A stretch of 64,000 nt of DNA, from contig NZ_CP066356.1 of assembly GCF_023278185.1 (NCBI RefSeq), positions 3,526,001-3,590,000 of the forward strand, read 5' to 3'. The translations under genes and the position numbers were made by a program. This DNA is from Bradyrhizobium elkanii USDA 76 (GTDB lineage Bacteria > Pseudomonadota > Alphaproteobacteria > Rhizobiales > Xanthobacteraceae). This document shows positions 37,261 to 45,605 of this stretch, piece after piece. How positions within the stretch are numbered: position 1 is the first letter of the stretch; each line of letters starts with the position of its first letter. Below the pieces are notes generated by a model. That model saw only the letters and a program-made list of their open reading frames with translations, had not been told where the DNA came from and did not search any database.

Positions 37261-38604
37261 TCACTCCGTCGAGTCAAAATCCTCTTCGGTCGCGCTCAAC
37301 ATGCCTGCGAGAGTCCGCAGGCCGAGGTCGAGCTGCTCCATCGGCGGTGCAGCCAGTGCGAGCCGCACCGCATTGGGCGCGTGCCCCGGCGTGGCGGCGA
37401 AGGTGGTCGACGGCGTCAGCGCGATGTCGCGGCGCGCCGCGGCCGCGACCAGGGTCTGCGAGCGCCAGTGCGGCGGCAAGGTCAGCCACAGATGATACGA
37501 CTTCGGGTTGGTCTGGATTTCGAAATCGGCCAGATGCTTCGCCGCCAGAAGCTGGCGGCGGCCGGCATCGATCCGCTTCAGCCGTGACAATTCGGCGGCG
37601 GTGCCGTCGGCCATCAGCCGCTGCCCCGCGGCGAAGGCGTAGCCCGACGCGGTCCAGCCGCCCGAGCGCACCGCGGCCATGATGCTCTCGCGCAGCCGCG
37701 GCGGCGACACGATGAAGCCGAGCGCGAGGCCCGGCGCGACCTTCTTCGACAGGCTGTCGAGCACGATGCAGCTGTCGGGCGCCAGCGCGGCGAGCGGCGC
37801 CTCGTCGTCGAGGAATCCGTAGACGCCGTCCTCGATGACGACGAGGCCGAGCTTCTCCACCACCCGCAGCAGCTCGGCGCGACGCTCGGGCGGCATGGTG
37901 ATGCTGAGCGGGTTCTGGATCGTGGGCTGGACGTAGATCGCGGACAGATGCGCCTCGCGATGCGCTTTCTGCACCGCATCCGGTCGCACGCCGTGTTCGT
38001 CCATCGCGAGCGGCACCAGCGAGATGCCGAGCCGCGCGGCGATGCCCTTGACGAACGGGTAGGTCAGCGCCTCGACGCCGCAGCGTCCGCCGGCCGGCAC
38101 GACGGCGGCGAGCGCGGCGGCGATGCATTGCCGGCCATTGGCGGTGAACACGATCTGGTCGGGATTTGGCGTCCAGGTCTTGCGCGCCAGAAATTCCGAG
38201 GAGATGGTTCGGGCCGCCCGCGTGCCAAAACTGGTCGCCGGCCGCAGCGCGCCCTCGAGCACCTCGGGCCGCTCCAGCCCTTCGAGGCTCTTGGCGATCA
38301 TCGTCGCCTGGTGCGGCAGCAGCGGATAGTTGAACTCGAGGTCGATGCGGGCGCCGCGCGGCTCGGTCGGGGCCGCGATGCCGCGGCGTGCCTCGCCGGA
38401 GACGAAGGTGCCGCGGCCGACTTCACCGACCACCAGCCCGCGCCGCAACAGCTCGGTGTAGACCCGGCTCGCCGTCGAGACGGCGATGTTGCGGTCATAG
38501 GCGAAATGACGCTGCGGCGGCAGCCGGTCGCCCGCCTTCAGCGCGCCGCTGGCGATCTCGGCGGCCACCGCATCCGCCAGCTTCAGATATTCGAACCTCG
38601 ACAT
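37261..38604 (-). CDS. MocR-family regulator (GntR HTH fused to aminotransferase domain)
   Basis: A 447-residue protein. Residues 1-75 form a GntR winged helix: ALKAGDRLPPQRHFAYDRNI, STASRVYTELLRRGLVVGEV and GRGTFVSG. Residues about 90-440 form a fold-type I aminotransferase domain with the PLP lysine in LDSLSKKVAPGLALGF. MocR proteins sense PLP or amino-compound adducts and usually control a divergent gene. The divergent neighbour here is a small DUF1127 protein. ATG 38604. Confidence 0.88.
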   Translation of the reverse strand: MSRFEYLKLADAVAAEIASGALKAGDRLPPQRHFAYDRNIAVSTASRVYTELLRRGLVVGEVGRGTFVSGEARRGIAAPTEPRGARIDLEFNYPLLPHQATMIAKSLEGLERPEVLEGALRPATSFGTRAARTISSEFLARKTWTPNPDQIVFTANGRQCIAAALAAVVPAGGRCGVEALTYPFVKGIAARLGISLVPLAMDEHGVRPDAVQKAHREAHLSAIYVQPTIQNPLSITMPPERRAELLRVVEKLGLVVIEDGVYGFLDDEAPLAALAPDSCIVLDSLSKKVAPGLALGFIVSPPRLRESIMAAVRSGGWTASGYAFAAGQRLMADGTAAELSRLKRIDAGRRQLLAAKHLADFEIQTNPKSYHLWLTLPPHWRSQTLVAAAARRDIALTPSTTFAATPGHAPNAVRLALAAPPMEQLDLGLRTLAGMLSATEEDFDSTE

Positions 38605-38609
38605 TATTG

Positions 38610-38687
38610 CACCGAGAGCAATGTTTTACTTGCTCCGAGTAATGTACCGGATCATTTAAGAGGGAACAAGCCCATGATTGCACCGAG
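38610..38687. promoter_or_regulatory. Repeated CxCCGAG boxes between the MocR and DUF1127 genes
   Basis: CACCGAG at 38610, CTCCGAG at 38633 and CACCGAG at 38681 are in the same orientation, spaced 23 and 48 nt. The first two are followed by AGCAATG and TAATG. Direct repeats one or two helical turns apart are typical of MocR operators. The role is inferred from position only. Confidence 0.3.
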
Positions 38688-38784
38688 GAGCGCGCAAGCA
38701 ATCCGAGGTTCCGACGGCGCAGGCGCTGAAACAGCATTTGCGTCAACGGCGTAGCTTTGTATATGGGCAGCGAAGGAGATGACA

Positions 38785-39021
38785 ATGTCAGCGATATCCT
38801 CAGCCGCCGCAGCGCCCGCGCGGCCCAGCATGTTGGGCGGGTTGCTCCGATTGCTCCGAGTGTGGGGCGATACAATCGCGACCTATTGGGTGCGCCGCGA
38901 GGCGATCAAGACGCTGCGCCAGCTCGATGACCGGGCGTTGCGCGATATCGGACTCTCGCGCTGCCAGATCGAGACCGCCGTCACCGGCGACTTCGACCTG
39001 GAGCTGGTGCGGATCCGTTAA
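38785..39021 (+). CDS. DUF1127 (YjiS-like) small protein
   Basis: A 78-residue protein. The C-terminal half is the DUF1127 domain: YWVRREAIKTLRQLDDRALR, DIGLSRCQIE. In alphaproteobacteria such small arginine-rich proteins have been linked to RNA turnover, stress and phosphate/carbon metabolism, but no role is certain here. AAGGAG at 38773 lies directly against ATG 38779, so the in-frame ATG at 38785 with 6-nt spacing is the better start. Confidence 0.85.
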   Translation: MSAISSAAAAPARPSMLGGLLRLLRVWGDTIATYWVRREAIKTLRQLDDRALRDIGLSRCQIETAVTGDFDLELVRIR

Positions 39022-39037
39022 GACGCCGGTGCTGCGC

Positions 39038-39167
39038 TAAAGCATGATCCGGCAAAGTGCGAAGCGGTTTTCCCTCGCGACAAACGCGGGACGCGTTTGC
39101 GCGGAGATCATGCTCAAACAAAGAGTTAAAGCGCGATGACGATTCAACCCAATCGCATCGCGCTTTA
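39038..39167. repeat. 130-nt palindromic repeat, copy A
   Basis: It begins TAAAGCATGATCCGG and ends CATCGCGCTTTA. It contains two nested palindromes: GCATGATC with GATCATGC, and AAAGCGCGATG with CATCGCGCTTT. A second copy of the same length at 61331 differs at about seven positions. It lies after the DUF1127 gene. Confidence 0.85.
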
Positions 39168-39315
39168 GCGCCGGGCGCCGACTGCCGGTTGCAGAATTCA
39201 CCGAAACTACACCAAAGAAGCGGAAGAACCCCATCGCGTCACCGCCGTTGCTCCAAGGTTGTGAGGCCATATGCTAGCCTGTTAGCTGCGTACGCTCGCG
39301 TTGAGTTGGGGACCG

Positions 39316-41856
39316 ATGGCCGCTCGCAAATTGTCGCAAGGGCAGGTCCCGACCCGGGAAGCGCGTCGCCGCTGGCATGAGGAGCGATCGCTGCGCTGTG
39401 CGATCAGATTGGCCCGCATGGGCTACTGGGAGTCGCAGAGCGCCGCCGCGACCGATCTCTGGATATCGCCCGAGCTCGCTGCATTCTACGAATTCGAGAC
39501 CGCCGACGGCTACATTCCCATCGCCACGGTGCGCGAGCGCTATTTGCCTGAAAGCCGGAAGCTTCTGGAGGCGCATTACGCGGCCTGCTGGGCGGAGGGG
39601 CGGCCCTATGCGGTGCGCACGAGACTCCGCGGTCCCGATGGCAGTGTGCTCGACTGCGTCGTGCATGGCGAGCCGGAATTCGACGCGCGCGGTCAGGTTC
39701 GACGCGTGTCCGGCATCGTCCGCGACGTCACGGAGGAGACCACCGCGCTGCGGCGCCTGGCGGAGAGCGAGCAACGGCTGGCCGATTTTGTCTCTACCGC
39801 CTCGGACTGGTGCTGGGAAAGCGACGCCGAGCATCGGCTGCTGCCCTATCCCAAATCGCTTGCCGGCAATGCGGCGTTCCAGACGGTGGCCGCTGGCAGG
39901 AAGGCGCGCTGGGAACTGACCTATGCGCCCGAGGATGGGGAGGCGATGGCGCGGCACCGCGCCGATATGGAGGCCCATCGCCCTTTTCGCGACTTCACCT
40001 ATACGCTGATCGGCAAGGACGGCTCGCGCGTCAGTATCTGCACCAGCGGCAAGCCGATCTTCGCCGATGACGGCAGCTTTCTCGGCTACCGCGGCACGTC
40101 CAGCGACATCACTCAGCTCAGGGCGGCCAAGGCGCTGCTCGACCAGCGCACGCGGGCGCTGGAGGAGGCTCACCGCCTCGGCAAGATCGGCACCTGGAGC
40201 CACCGGCTGGACAGCGGCCGCACGATCTGGGCGCCCGAGCTCTACCAGCTTCTCGGCTTGCCCGACACGTTCGAGCCGACCGATGAGAACATGAGGCCCT
40301 ATTTCCTGGACGGCGACGCCGACCGCTTCCGGGACGTGCAGAAACGGGTGCTGCGCACCCGCCGGACCGAGGCTACCGACCTGCGCATCCTGCACGCGGA
40401 CGGCATGCCCCGCGATCTGGCTGTGATCTGCAAGGCGGAGGTTGCCCACGACAAGGTCGTCGGCATCATCGGCACCGTGCAGGACGTCACCGAGCGCAAG
40501 GAAGCCGAGCGCCAGCTCGAGCAGCTCGCCTACAGCGATCCGTTGACCGGCCTTGCCAATCGCGCGCTGTTCACGCGCCAGCTCGCCGCCCTGACCGAAG
40601 GCTGCTCCCAGGGAGGCCGGACTGGTGCGCTGCTGCTCATCGACCTCGATCGCTTCAAGGAGGTCAATGATTCCCTCGGCCATGCCGCCGGTGACGAATT
40701 GCTGATCAAGGTGGCGGCTGCGTTGCGGCAGGACCTGGGGCCGCGCGCCTTCATCGCCCGGCTCGGCGGCGACGAATTCGCCGTGCTGGCGGATGGATGC
40801 GACACGTCCGACGCCGCGCTGACCGGGCTTGCCGATCGGCTCATCGGCAAACTGTCCGGCCCCGTCGATCTCGCCGAGGGCGAGGCCTCGGTCGGCGCCA
40901 CCATCGGCATCGCCCGCCTGCCGGAGCACGGCGCGACGGCGGAGACCGCTGTGCGCAACGCGGACCTCGCGCTCTACATGGCCAAGGAGGCCGGGCGAGG
41001 GCGGGCGCAACTGTTCGAGCCGGTCTATGCGCAGGCGGTCGATGAAAGGCTCGATCTCGGCCGCCATCTGCGCCACGCCGTGGAGGCCGGCGCCCTCGAG
41101 GCCCATTACCAGCCGCAGGTGGATCTGAAGACCGGCCGCGTCACCGGTTTCGAGGCGCTGCTGCGCTGGAGCCATCCCGAACGCGGGCCGATCTCGCCGG
41201 CGGAGTTCATCCCGATCGCCGAAAGCTCCGGACTCATCGTCGACCTCGGCCTGTGGGTGCTGCGCGAGGCCTGCCGGCAGGGCCGCGCCTGGCTGGACGC
41301 CGGGCTGCCGCCGCGCTCCATCTCGGTCAATGTCTCGCCGGCGCAGATCTGGAGCGTGGATTTCGAGACCGCGGTCTCGGCCATCCTGGCGGAGACCGGC
41401 TTTCCGGCGGAGCTGCTCTGCCTGGAGCTGACCGAAAGCCTGTTCGTGGATCATACCGAGCAACGGATCAGCCGCACGCTGACGGCGCTGTCCGGCTTGG
41501 GCGCCCGGCTGGCGCTGGACGATTTCGGCTCGGGCTATTCCTCGCTCGGCTATCTGACGCGCCTGCCGTTCGACTGTCTGAAAGTGGACCGGGCTTTCGT
41601 CGATGGCATTTCCACCGCGCCGGAGAAGCGCAAGCTGCTCGGCGGCATCATCGCCCTGTCGCACGGGCTCGGCATGACGGTCGTGGCGGAGGGCGCCGAA
41701 TTGTCCGCCGAACTGGACGTGCTCGGCAGCCTTGATTGCGACCTGGTGCAGGGCTTCGTGTTTTCCCCGCCGGTCGCCGCCGACAAGGCGCCGCTGGTTG
41801 CTGCCAGCATCGAGCGCGAGGCGCGCCGGATCCAGCCGAAACGGAATCGCCTCTAG
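39316..41856 (+). CDS. PAS-PAS-GGDEF-EAL cyclic-di-GMP protein
   Basis: An 846-residue cytoplasmic protein, with no membrane helix. About three PAS-type sensor segments occupy residues 20-400 (each ending with a PAC-like pattern such as GIVRDVTEETTAL, GTSSDITQLRAAK, GTVQDVTERKEAE). GGDEF at G484-F488 (RLGGDEFAV) and EAL at E613-L615 (FEALLRW, with DDFGSGYSSLGY) both keep their key residues, so it could make and/or degrade cyclic-di-GMP. ATG 39316 has GGGG upstream; TTG 39301 is also in frame. Confidence 0.92.
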   Translation: MAARKLSQGQVPTREARRRWHEERSLRCAIRLARMGYWESQSAAATDLWISPELAAFYEFETADGYIPIATVRERYLPESRKLLEAHYAACWAEGRPYAVRTRLRGPDGSVLDCVVHGEPEFDARGQVRRVSGIVRDVTEETTALRRLAESEQRLADFVSTASDWCWESDAEHRLLPYPKSLAGNAAFQTVAAGRKARWELTYAPEDGEAMARHRADMEAHRPFRDFTYTLIGKDGSRVSICTSGKPIFADDGSFLGYRGTSSDITQLRAAKALLDQRTRALEEAHRLGKIGTWSHRLDSGRTIWAPELYQLLGLPDTFEPTDENMRPYFLDGDADRFRDVQKRVLRTRRTEATDLRILHADGMPRDLAVICKAEVAHDKVVGIIGTVQDVTERKEAERQLEQLAYSDPLTGLANRALFTRQLAALTEGCSQGGRTGALLLIDLDRFKEVNDSLGHAAGDELLIKVAAALRQDLGPRAFIARLGGDEFAVLADGCDTSDAALTGLADRLIGKLSGPVDLAEGEASVGATIGIARLPEHGATAETAVRNADLALYMAKEAGRGRAQLFEPVYAQAVDERLDLGRHLRHAVEAGALEAHYQPQVDLKTGRVTGFEALLRWSHPERGPISPAEFIPIAESSGLIVDLGLWVLREACRQGRAWLDAGLPPRSISVNVSPAQIWSVDFETAVSAILAETGFPAELLCLELTESLFVDHTEQRISRTLTALSGLGARLALDDFGSGYSSLGYLTRLPFDCLKVDRAFVDGISTAPEKRKLLGGIIALSHGLGMTVVAEGAELSAELDVLGSLDCDLVQGFVFSPPVAADKAPLVAASIEREARRIQPKRNRL

Positions 41857-42103
41857 GCAAGCACCGCTTTGGCAGCATTCTTCTTGTGCGTGGCTTTGCC
41901 TCGATGGTGGCAGCTCACCAATTCGCCAGGCCGTGTACTCACACACCGGCGTTGGGCGAGGGGCGCTTGACGCCCGCTCTCACCTGACAGCGGCGAGAAG
42001 GCGGACCTCGCCGGAGGTTGGAGAAGGGCCAACAGCGGACTTCGGCCGAGCACCACCGTGCAGCACGGCGGGTTGCTGTCCTGCCCCCGCGCATTCGCCG
42101 AGA

Positions 42104-43864
42104 CTATGCTGGAAGGCCGGCCTTTCGCAGCCCGTCGACCAGGTGCTCCAAATCTTCGGCGCGTTTGAGAATGGATACCTGCTGCTGGGTGCCGCTGATG
42201 CTGTATCTTGGATTTAAGCGTAGAACCTCGTTTGCCTCTGCACGAGCATCTTCCATTCGTCCCAGCTGAGCGTACGTCGCAGCCAGGAAGGCGTGGCCAT
42301 ACTGGTGATTGGGCGCGCGGCTAATGGCTTCGGTCAACCAATGTTGGGCATCGTGGTATTCTTTGAGGTGGTAGTGAGCTACGCCGACCATCAACGGCGC
42401 AAAATGCGGATGGAATGGATCAAGGCGCATTTGCAACTTGGCGATGGCAATAGCTCTGGTCGGCTCTCCCACCGAGTAAAATATTTGCGCGAGGCGGTAA
42501 TCCGCGAAATTGGGGTTAAGCGCCAGCGCTCTTTCGGCGGCGCCAGTCGCTGCGTCGAAGTCACGCTTCCGGATGATGTTATAGCCCAACTCGGCATAGG
42601 CTTCGGGCAGGCTCGGATTGTGGGCAATTGCCGTGCGCGCCAGTTTGATGGCCAGGTCAAGGATAGTCGGGCTCAAATATTCATCATTCAGCGGATTGAG
42701 CCAAGCCACCCGGTGAGTGCTGGCCAGCATTGTATAGCAACGGGCATATTTCGGATCGATGGCCAGCGAATCCGCGAGGTGCCCTCGTGTCCTCAATAAT
42801 TCCGCCATTTGCCACGAGGACTGGAACGCTATCCACGCCGCACTTGCGCGCATGTAGTGATCGTAGGCCTGCCAAGTCTTGGGCGGCTTGAGCAAGGTGC
42901 GTTCAGCTTCCGCCATGTTCACATGCGCGACCAGAATTGCGGCGATCGTCCGCGCCACGTCGTCCTGGATCGCAAACACATCCTTCAACTTCTGGTCATA
43001 GCGCTCGGCCCAGCGGTGGACGCCATTTGCAGCATCAATCAGCTGCGCCGTGATCCGAACTCGGTCATTGCCCCGACGAACGCTACCCTCCAGAACATAG
43101 CGCACGCCGAGTTCTCGACCCACCTGACGCAAATCAACCGCTCTGCCCTTGTATCGAAAACTCGAATTGCGTGCGATCACGAACAAGTCCGAGAAGCGGG
43201 ACAACTCGGTGATGATGTCTTCCGAAATTCCATCCGCAAAGTACTCCTGCTCCGGGTCGCGACTCATGTTCTCAAAAGCCAGGACGGCGACCGATGGCTT
43301 GTCGGGAAGCGCAAGCGCCGGTCGCGCCGGAGCGTTGCCGAACGACACGCGATAGACCCGCACCGGCCGTGCAATGTTCTTCAGTTGATGCTCGCCACTA
43401 TCTTCGAATTCGACGTCAAGCTTATCCTGCGTATCTTCTCGTACGCGTTGCGATACACAGATGTCGCCCGGCTCACAAAGCGCCTCGAGCCGAGCCGCAA
43501 CATTTACCCCGTCCCCAAAGATATCGCCGCCTTCTATGATGATGTCGCCGGCATTGATGCCAATGCGGAACTCGATCCGCTTTTCAATTCGGACATCGGT
43601 GTTTCGGGTGATCATGCCGCGCTGTATCGCAACGGCGCATCGCATCGCGCCGACCACGCTGGCAAACTCCACCAAGATTCCGTCGCCGGCGCTCCTGATG
43701 AGCCGCCCGCCGTGCTTTTCGATCTCGGGATGGAGGAGCGCGGACAGATGTTCGTTCAGCCGGGCGTGCGTACCCTCCTCATCAGCACCCATTAGGCGGC
43801 TGTAGCCAGCCACATCGGCCACGAAAATAGCACTCAGTCGCCGTTCCACACGGTCTGCGGCCAT
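42104..43864 (-). CDS. Class III adenylate/guanylate cyclase with TPR-like C terminus
   Basis: About 586 residues. The cyclase domain (10-180) shows AIFVADVAGYSRLMGADEEG, RLIRSAGDGILVEF and FGDGVNVAARLEAL, with both metal-binding aspartates. The middle (about 210-330) has the SVAVLAFENMSRDPEQEYFA, DGISEDIITELSRF pattern, a TolB-like segment often fused to such cyclases. The C-terminal 250 residues are TPR-like helices (PEAYAELGYNII, GHAFLAATYAQLGRMEDARA). Rhizobia have many of these enzymes. ATG 43864 has AGGGCGAG upstream. It makes cAMP or cGMP; the input signal is unknown. Confidence 0.9.
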   Translation of the reverse strand: MAADRVERRLSAIFVADVAGYSRLMGADEEGTHARLNEHLSALLHPEIEKHGGRLIRSAGDGILVEFASVVGAMRCAVAIQRGMITRNTDVRIEKRIEFRIGINAGDIIIEGGDIFGDGVNVAARLEALCEPGDICVSQRVREDTQDKLDVEFEDSGEHQLKNIARPVRVYRVSFGNAPARPALALPDKPSVAVLAFENMSRDPEQEYFADGISEDIITELSRFSDLFVIARNSSFRYKGRAVDLRQVGRELGVRYVLEGSVRRGNDRVRITAQLIDAANGVHRWAERYDQKLKDVFAIQDDVARTIAAILVAHVNMAEAERTLLKPPKTWQAYDHYMRASAAWIAFQSSWQMAELLRTRGHLADSLAIDPKYARCYTMLASTHRVAWLNPLNDEYLSPTILDLAIKLARTAIAHNPSLPEAYAELGYNIIRKRDFDAATGAAERALALNPNFADYRLAQIFYSVGEPTRAIAIAKLQMRLDPFHPHFAPLMVGVAHYHLKEYHDAQHWLTEAISRAPNHQYGHAFLAATYAQLGRMEDARAEANEVLRLNPRYSISGTQQQVSILKRAEDLEHLVDGLRKAGLPA

Positions 43865-44181
43865 AAAAGCTCGCCCTGATCCGATCCGATCTTTAGTCAA
43901 AGACTATTGTCAGAAGCAGGAGGTGTCTATCGGGCTCCGAACACCGGTGTTGTTCAGTTAGTGCCAGCCCGCGTGCGAGCTTGGCGAGATCGACCCCGGT
44001 ATCGAATTCTGCCCGCTTCGATGGCGAACCGCGTGCGAGGTACGGACGGATGGGCGCGCCCGCAGCGCGCCGGAGAGCCAAGCCGGTCAGATGACGTTCT
44101 TTCGGAGGTTGCGCCCTCGAAGGGAACGTGGTCCAGCTGTCCTTGAAAATCGCGATCCTCGTCGAAAAAGGGAATCAGCGA
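43865..44181. other. 317-nt gap without a recognised gene
   Basis: A minus-strand frame at 43893-44081 contains FDTGVDLAKLARGLALTEQH, faintly like the tail of HMG-CoA-lyase-type proteins, but no catalytic part accompanies it. The divergent promoters of the cyclase and TctC-like genes should lie here. Confidence 0.35.
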
Positions 44182-45036
44182 ATGACGAGATTCACGCCGC
44201 TTCTTCTCGCCGCGCTTGTCATGCTCTCCAGTCCCGCACTTCCGAATGATGGACAGATTACATTGGTTGTGGGATTTGCGGCAGGAGGAACCTCTTCAAC
44301 CGCAGCCAGAATCGTTGCTGAAGCAGCAGAGCAGATCGCGCGAACGTCGACGATCGTGGAAAATCGACCTGGCGCGGGAGGAGCAATAGCGGCGGATTGG
44401 GTACTTCGGCAAAAGGGGACCCAGACACTCTTGTTCATGTCCTCCACGTCGTCGCTCAGAACGTCTCCTCAAAGCGAGCTCGTGCCCGTCGGAGTTTTGG
44501 CGACCTTCTCATACGTTGCAGTCACGAGAAAAGACGCTGCCGCGCATCTTGCTGAATACATGCAGGAGGCCTCGCGCGAGGAGAAATATCGCACCGTGGC
44601 CACCGCAGGCGCCGGGAGCATTCCCCATCTCATAGGTACAAAGCTTTTCAGCGACTACGGAGTGCCGATGGTGCACGTACCCTATCAGGGGTCGGCGCCA
44701 GCGATCCTCAGTGTCCTTGGGGGGCATGTCGCGGCTGCGATTGTTCCTTTTCCGGACTTTCTCCCGTTTCAAGATTCGCTTCACATTCTTGCACAAACCG
44801 GCCGCGGGATTGAGACAGAAGGATGGGTCGGCATCTTCGCTCCGCCGGGAACATCAGTGGAGGAAGTCTCCCGACTCTCCGAGATTTTTCGGCAAGCATC
44901 GCAACGTTCTCAGGAGAAACTGCAGAATGTCGGATTTAAGCAAGTATGGGGATCCAGTGCAGAGGCACGAGCGATGCATGAGAAAGATTACACCCAGTGG
45001 ACGCCGATACTTAAGGTGCTCGGAATTCAACCCTGA
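44182..45036 (+). CDS. TctC/Bug-family tripartite tricarboxylate transporter binding protein
   Basis: A 284-residue exported binding protein. The signal peptide LLLAALVMLSSPALPND is followed by the TctC pattern ITLVVGFAAGGTSSTAARIV, VENRPGAGGAIAADWVLRQK and HVPYQGSAPAILSVLGGHVA. Such proteins capture carboxylates or other small organic molecules for TctAB membrane partners. No tctA/tctB lies nearby, so it is an orphan, as many Bug proteins are. AGGG precedes ATG 44182. Confidence 0.88.
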   Translation: MTRFTPLLLAALVMLSSPALPNDGQITLVVGFAAGGTSSTAARIVAEAAEQIARTSTIVENRPGAGGAIAADWVLRQKGTQTLLFMSSTSSLRTSPQSELVPVGVLATFSYVAVTRKDAAAHLAEYMQEASREEKYRTVATAGAGSIPHLIGTKLFSDYGVPMVHVPYQGSAPAILSVLGGHVAAAIVPFPDFLPFQDSLHILAQTGRGIETEGWVGIFAPPGTSVEEVSRLSEIFRQASQRSQEKLQNVGFKQVWGSSAEARAMHEKDYTQWTPILKVLGIQP

Positions 45037-45222
45037 GACGGCCGCGACGGTGGCCGGCCATGACGCGACCGGGGGCTTCACACCCTGCCGTCCGGAGCAG
45101 CGTCGATTTTACGTGCGCTTTGGTTAGGCCCTCCGCTGTCTCTTCCGCATTCGGCGGAGCCCCTGCACGGATCAAGCGCGGAGGGCAGACTGCAGCCTTG
45201 TCGGGCGTTGACGGCCCGGGCG

Positions 45223-45408
45223 CTAACGGCGCTTTGATACTTTCTGGACCGTTTTGAGCGCTTGATTGACGCCCTTCAGCGATTCATTGACGCCCTTCAG
45301 CTGCGCTTGCAGAGCATCCCTGCGCTTCTGTAGGTCCTTCAGCAGTGCTTTCCTTTGCGCCGCGGTCAATTCCTCAAAGTCAATGAGATCCACTGCAAAT
45401 CTACACAT
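45223..45408 (-). CDS. Small heptad-repeat coiled-coil protein
   Basis: A 61-residue protein starting MCRFAVDLIDFEELTAAQRK. The C-terminal third is three perfect heptads, LKGVNES, LKGVNQA and LKTVQKV, encoded by a 21-nt direct repeat (ATTGACGCCCTTCAG occurs twice on the plus strand). GGAGG upstream of ATG 45408 fixes the start; the frame continues upstream to 45456. It lies about 200 nt downstream of the A-PCP-C synthetase gene, on the same strand. Its function is unknown. Confidence 0.6.
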   Translation of the reverse strand: MCRFAVDLIDFEELTAAQRKALLKDLQKRRDALQAQLKGVNESLKGVNQALKTVQKVSKRR

Positions 45409-45605
45409 CGCCGCCTCCAAAGTGGCAAAACTAGATTTGATTAATCCCTTGTCCAATGCACCTCTGAATTGTCGACAATTTCTAGTGGATAATCAAGCGG
45501 GATGATACTCGGCTCCGACGAATTTTGGCGAGCTTGCGCGCGGCATGACACCGGCACAAAGCGACGCACTTTTGGCACCGGCTTGGTGCGACTGAGCTGA
45601 TCGTT

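Noticed and set aside
39274..41946. Minus-strand open frame of 890 codons opposite the PAS-GGDEF-EAL gene
   Set aside because: The GGDEF and EAL motifs on the plus strand are unambiguous; the antisense frame is composition-driven.
43893..44081. Minus-strand fragment resembling the tail of an HMG-CoA-lyase-type protein
   Set aside because: Only a short weak resemblance, no catalytic residues and no neighbouring fragments, so it was not called a pseudogene.
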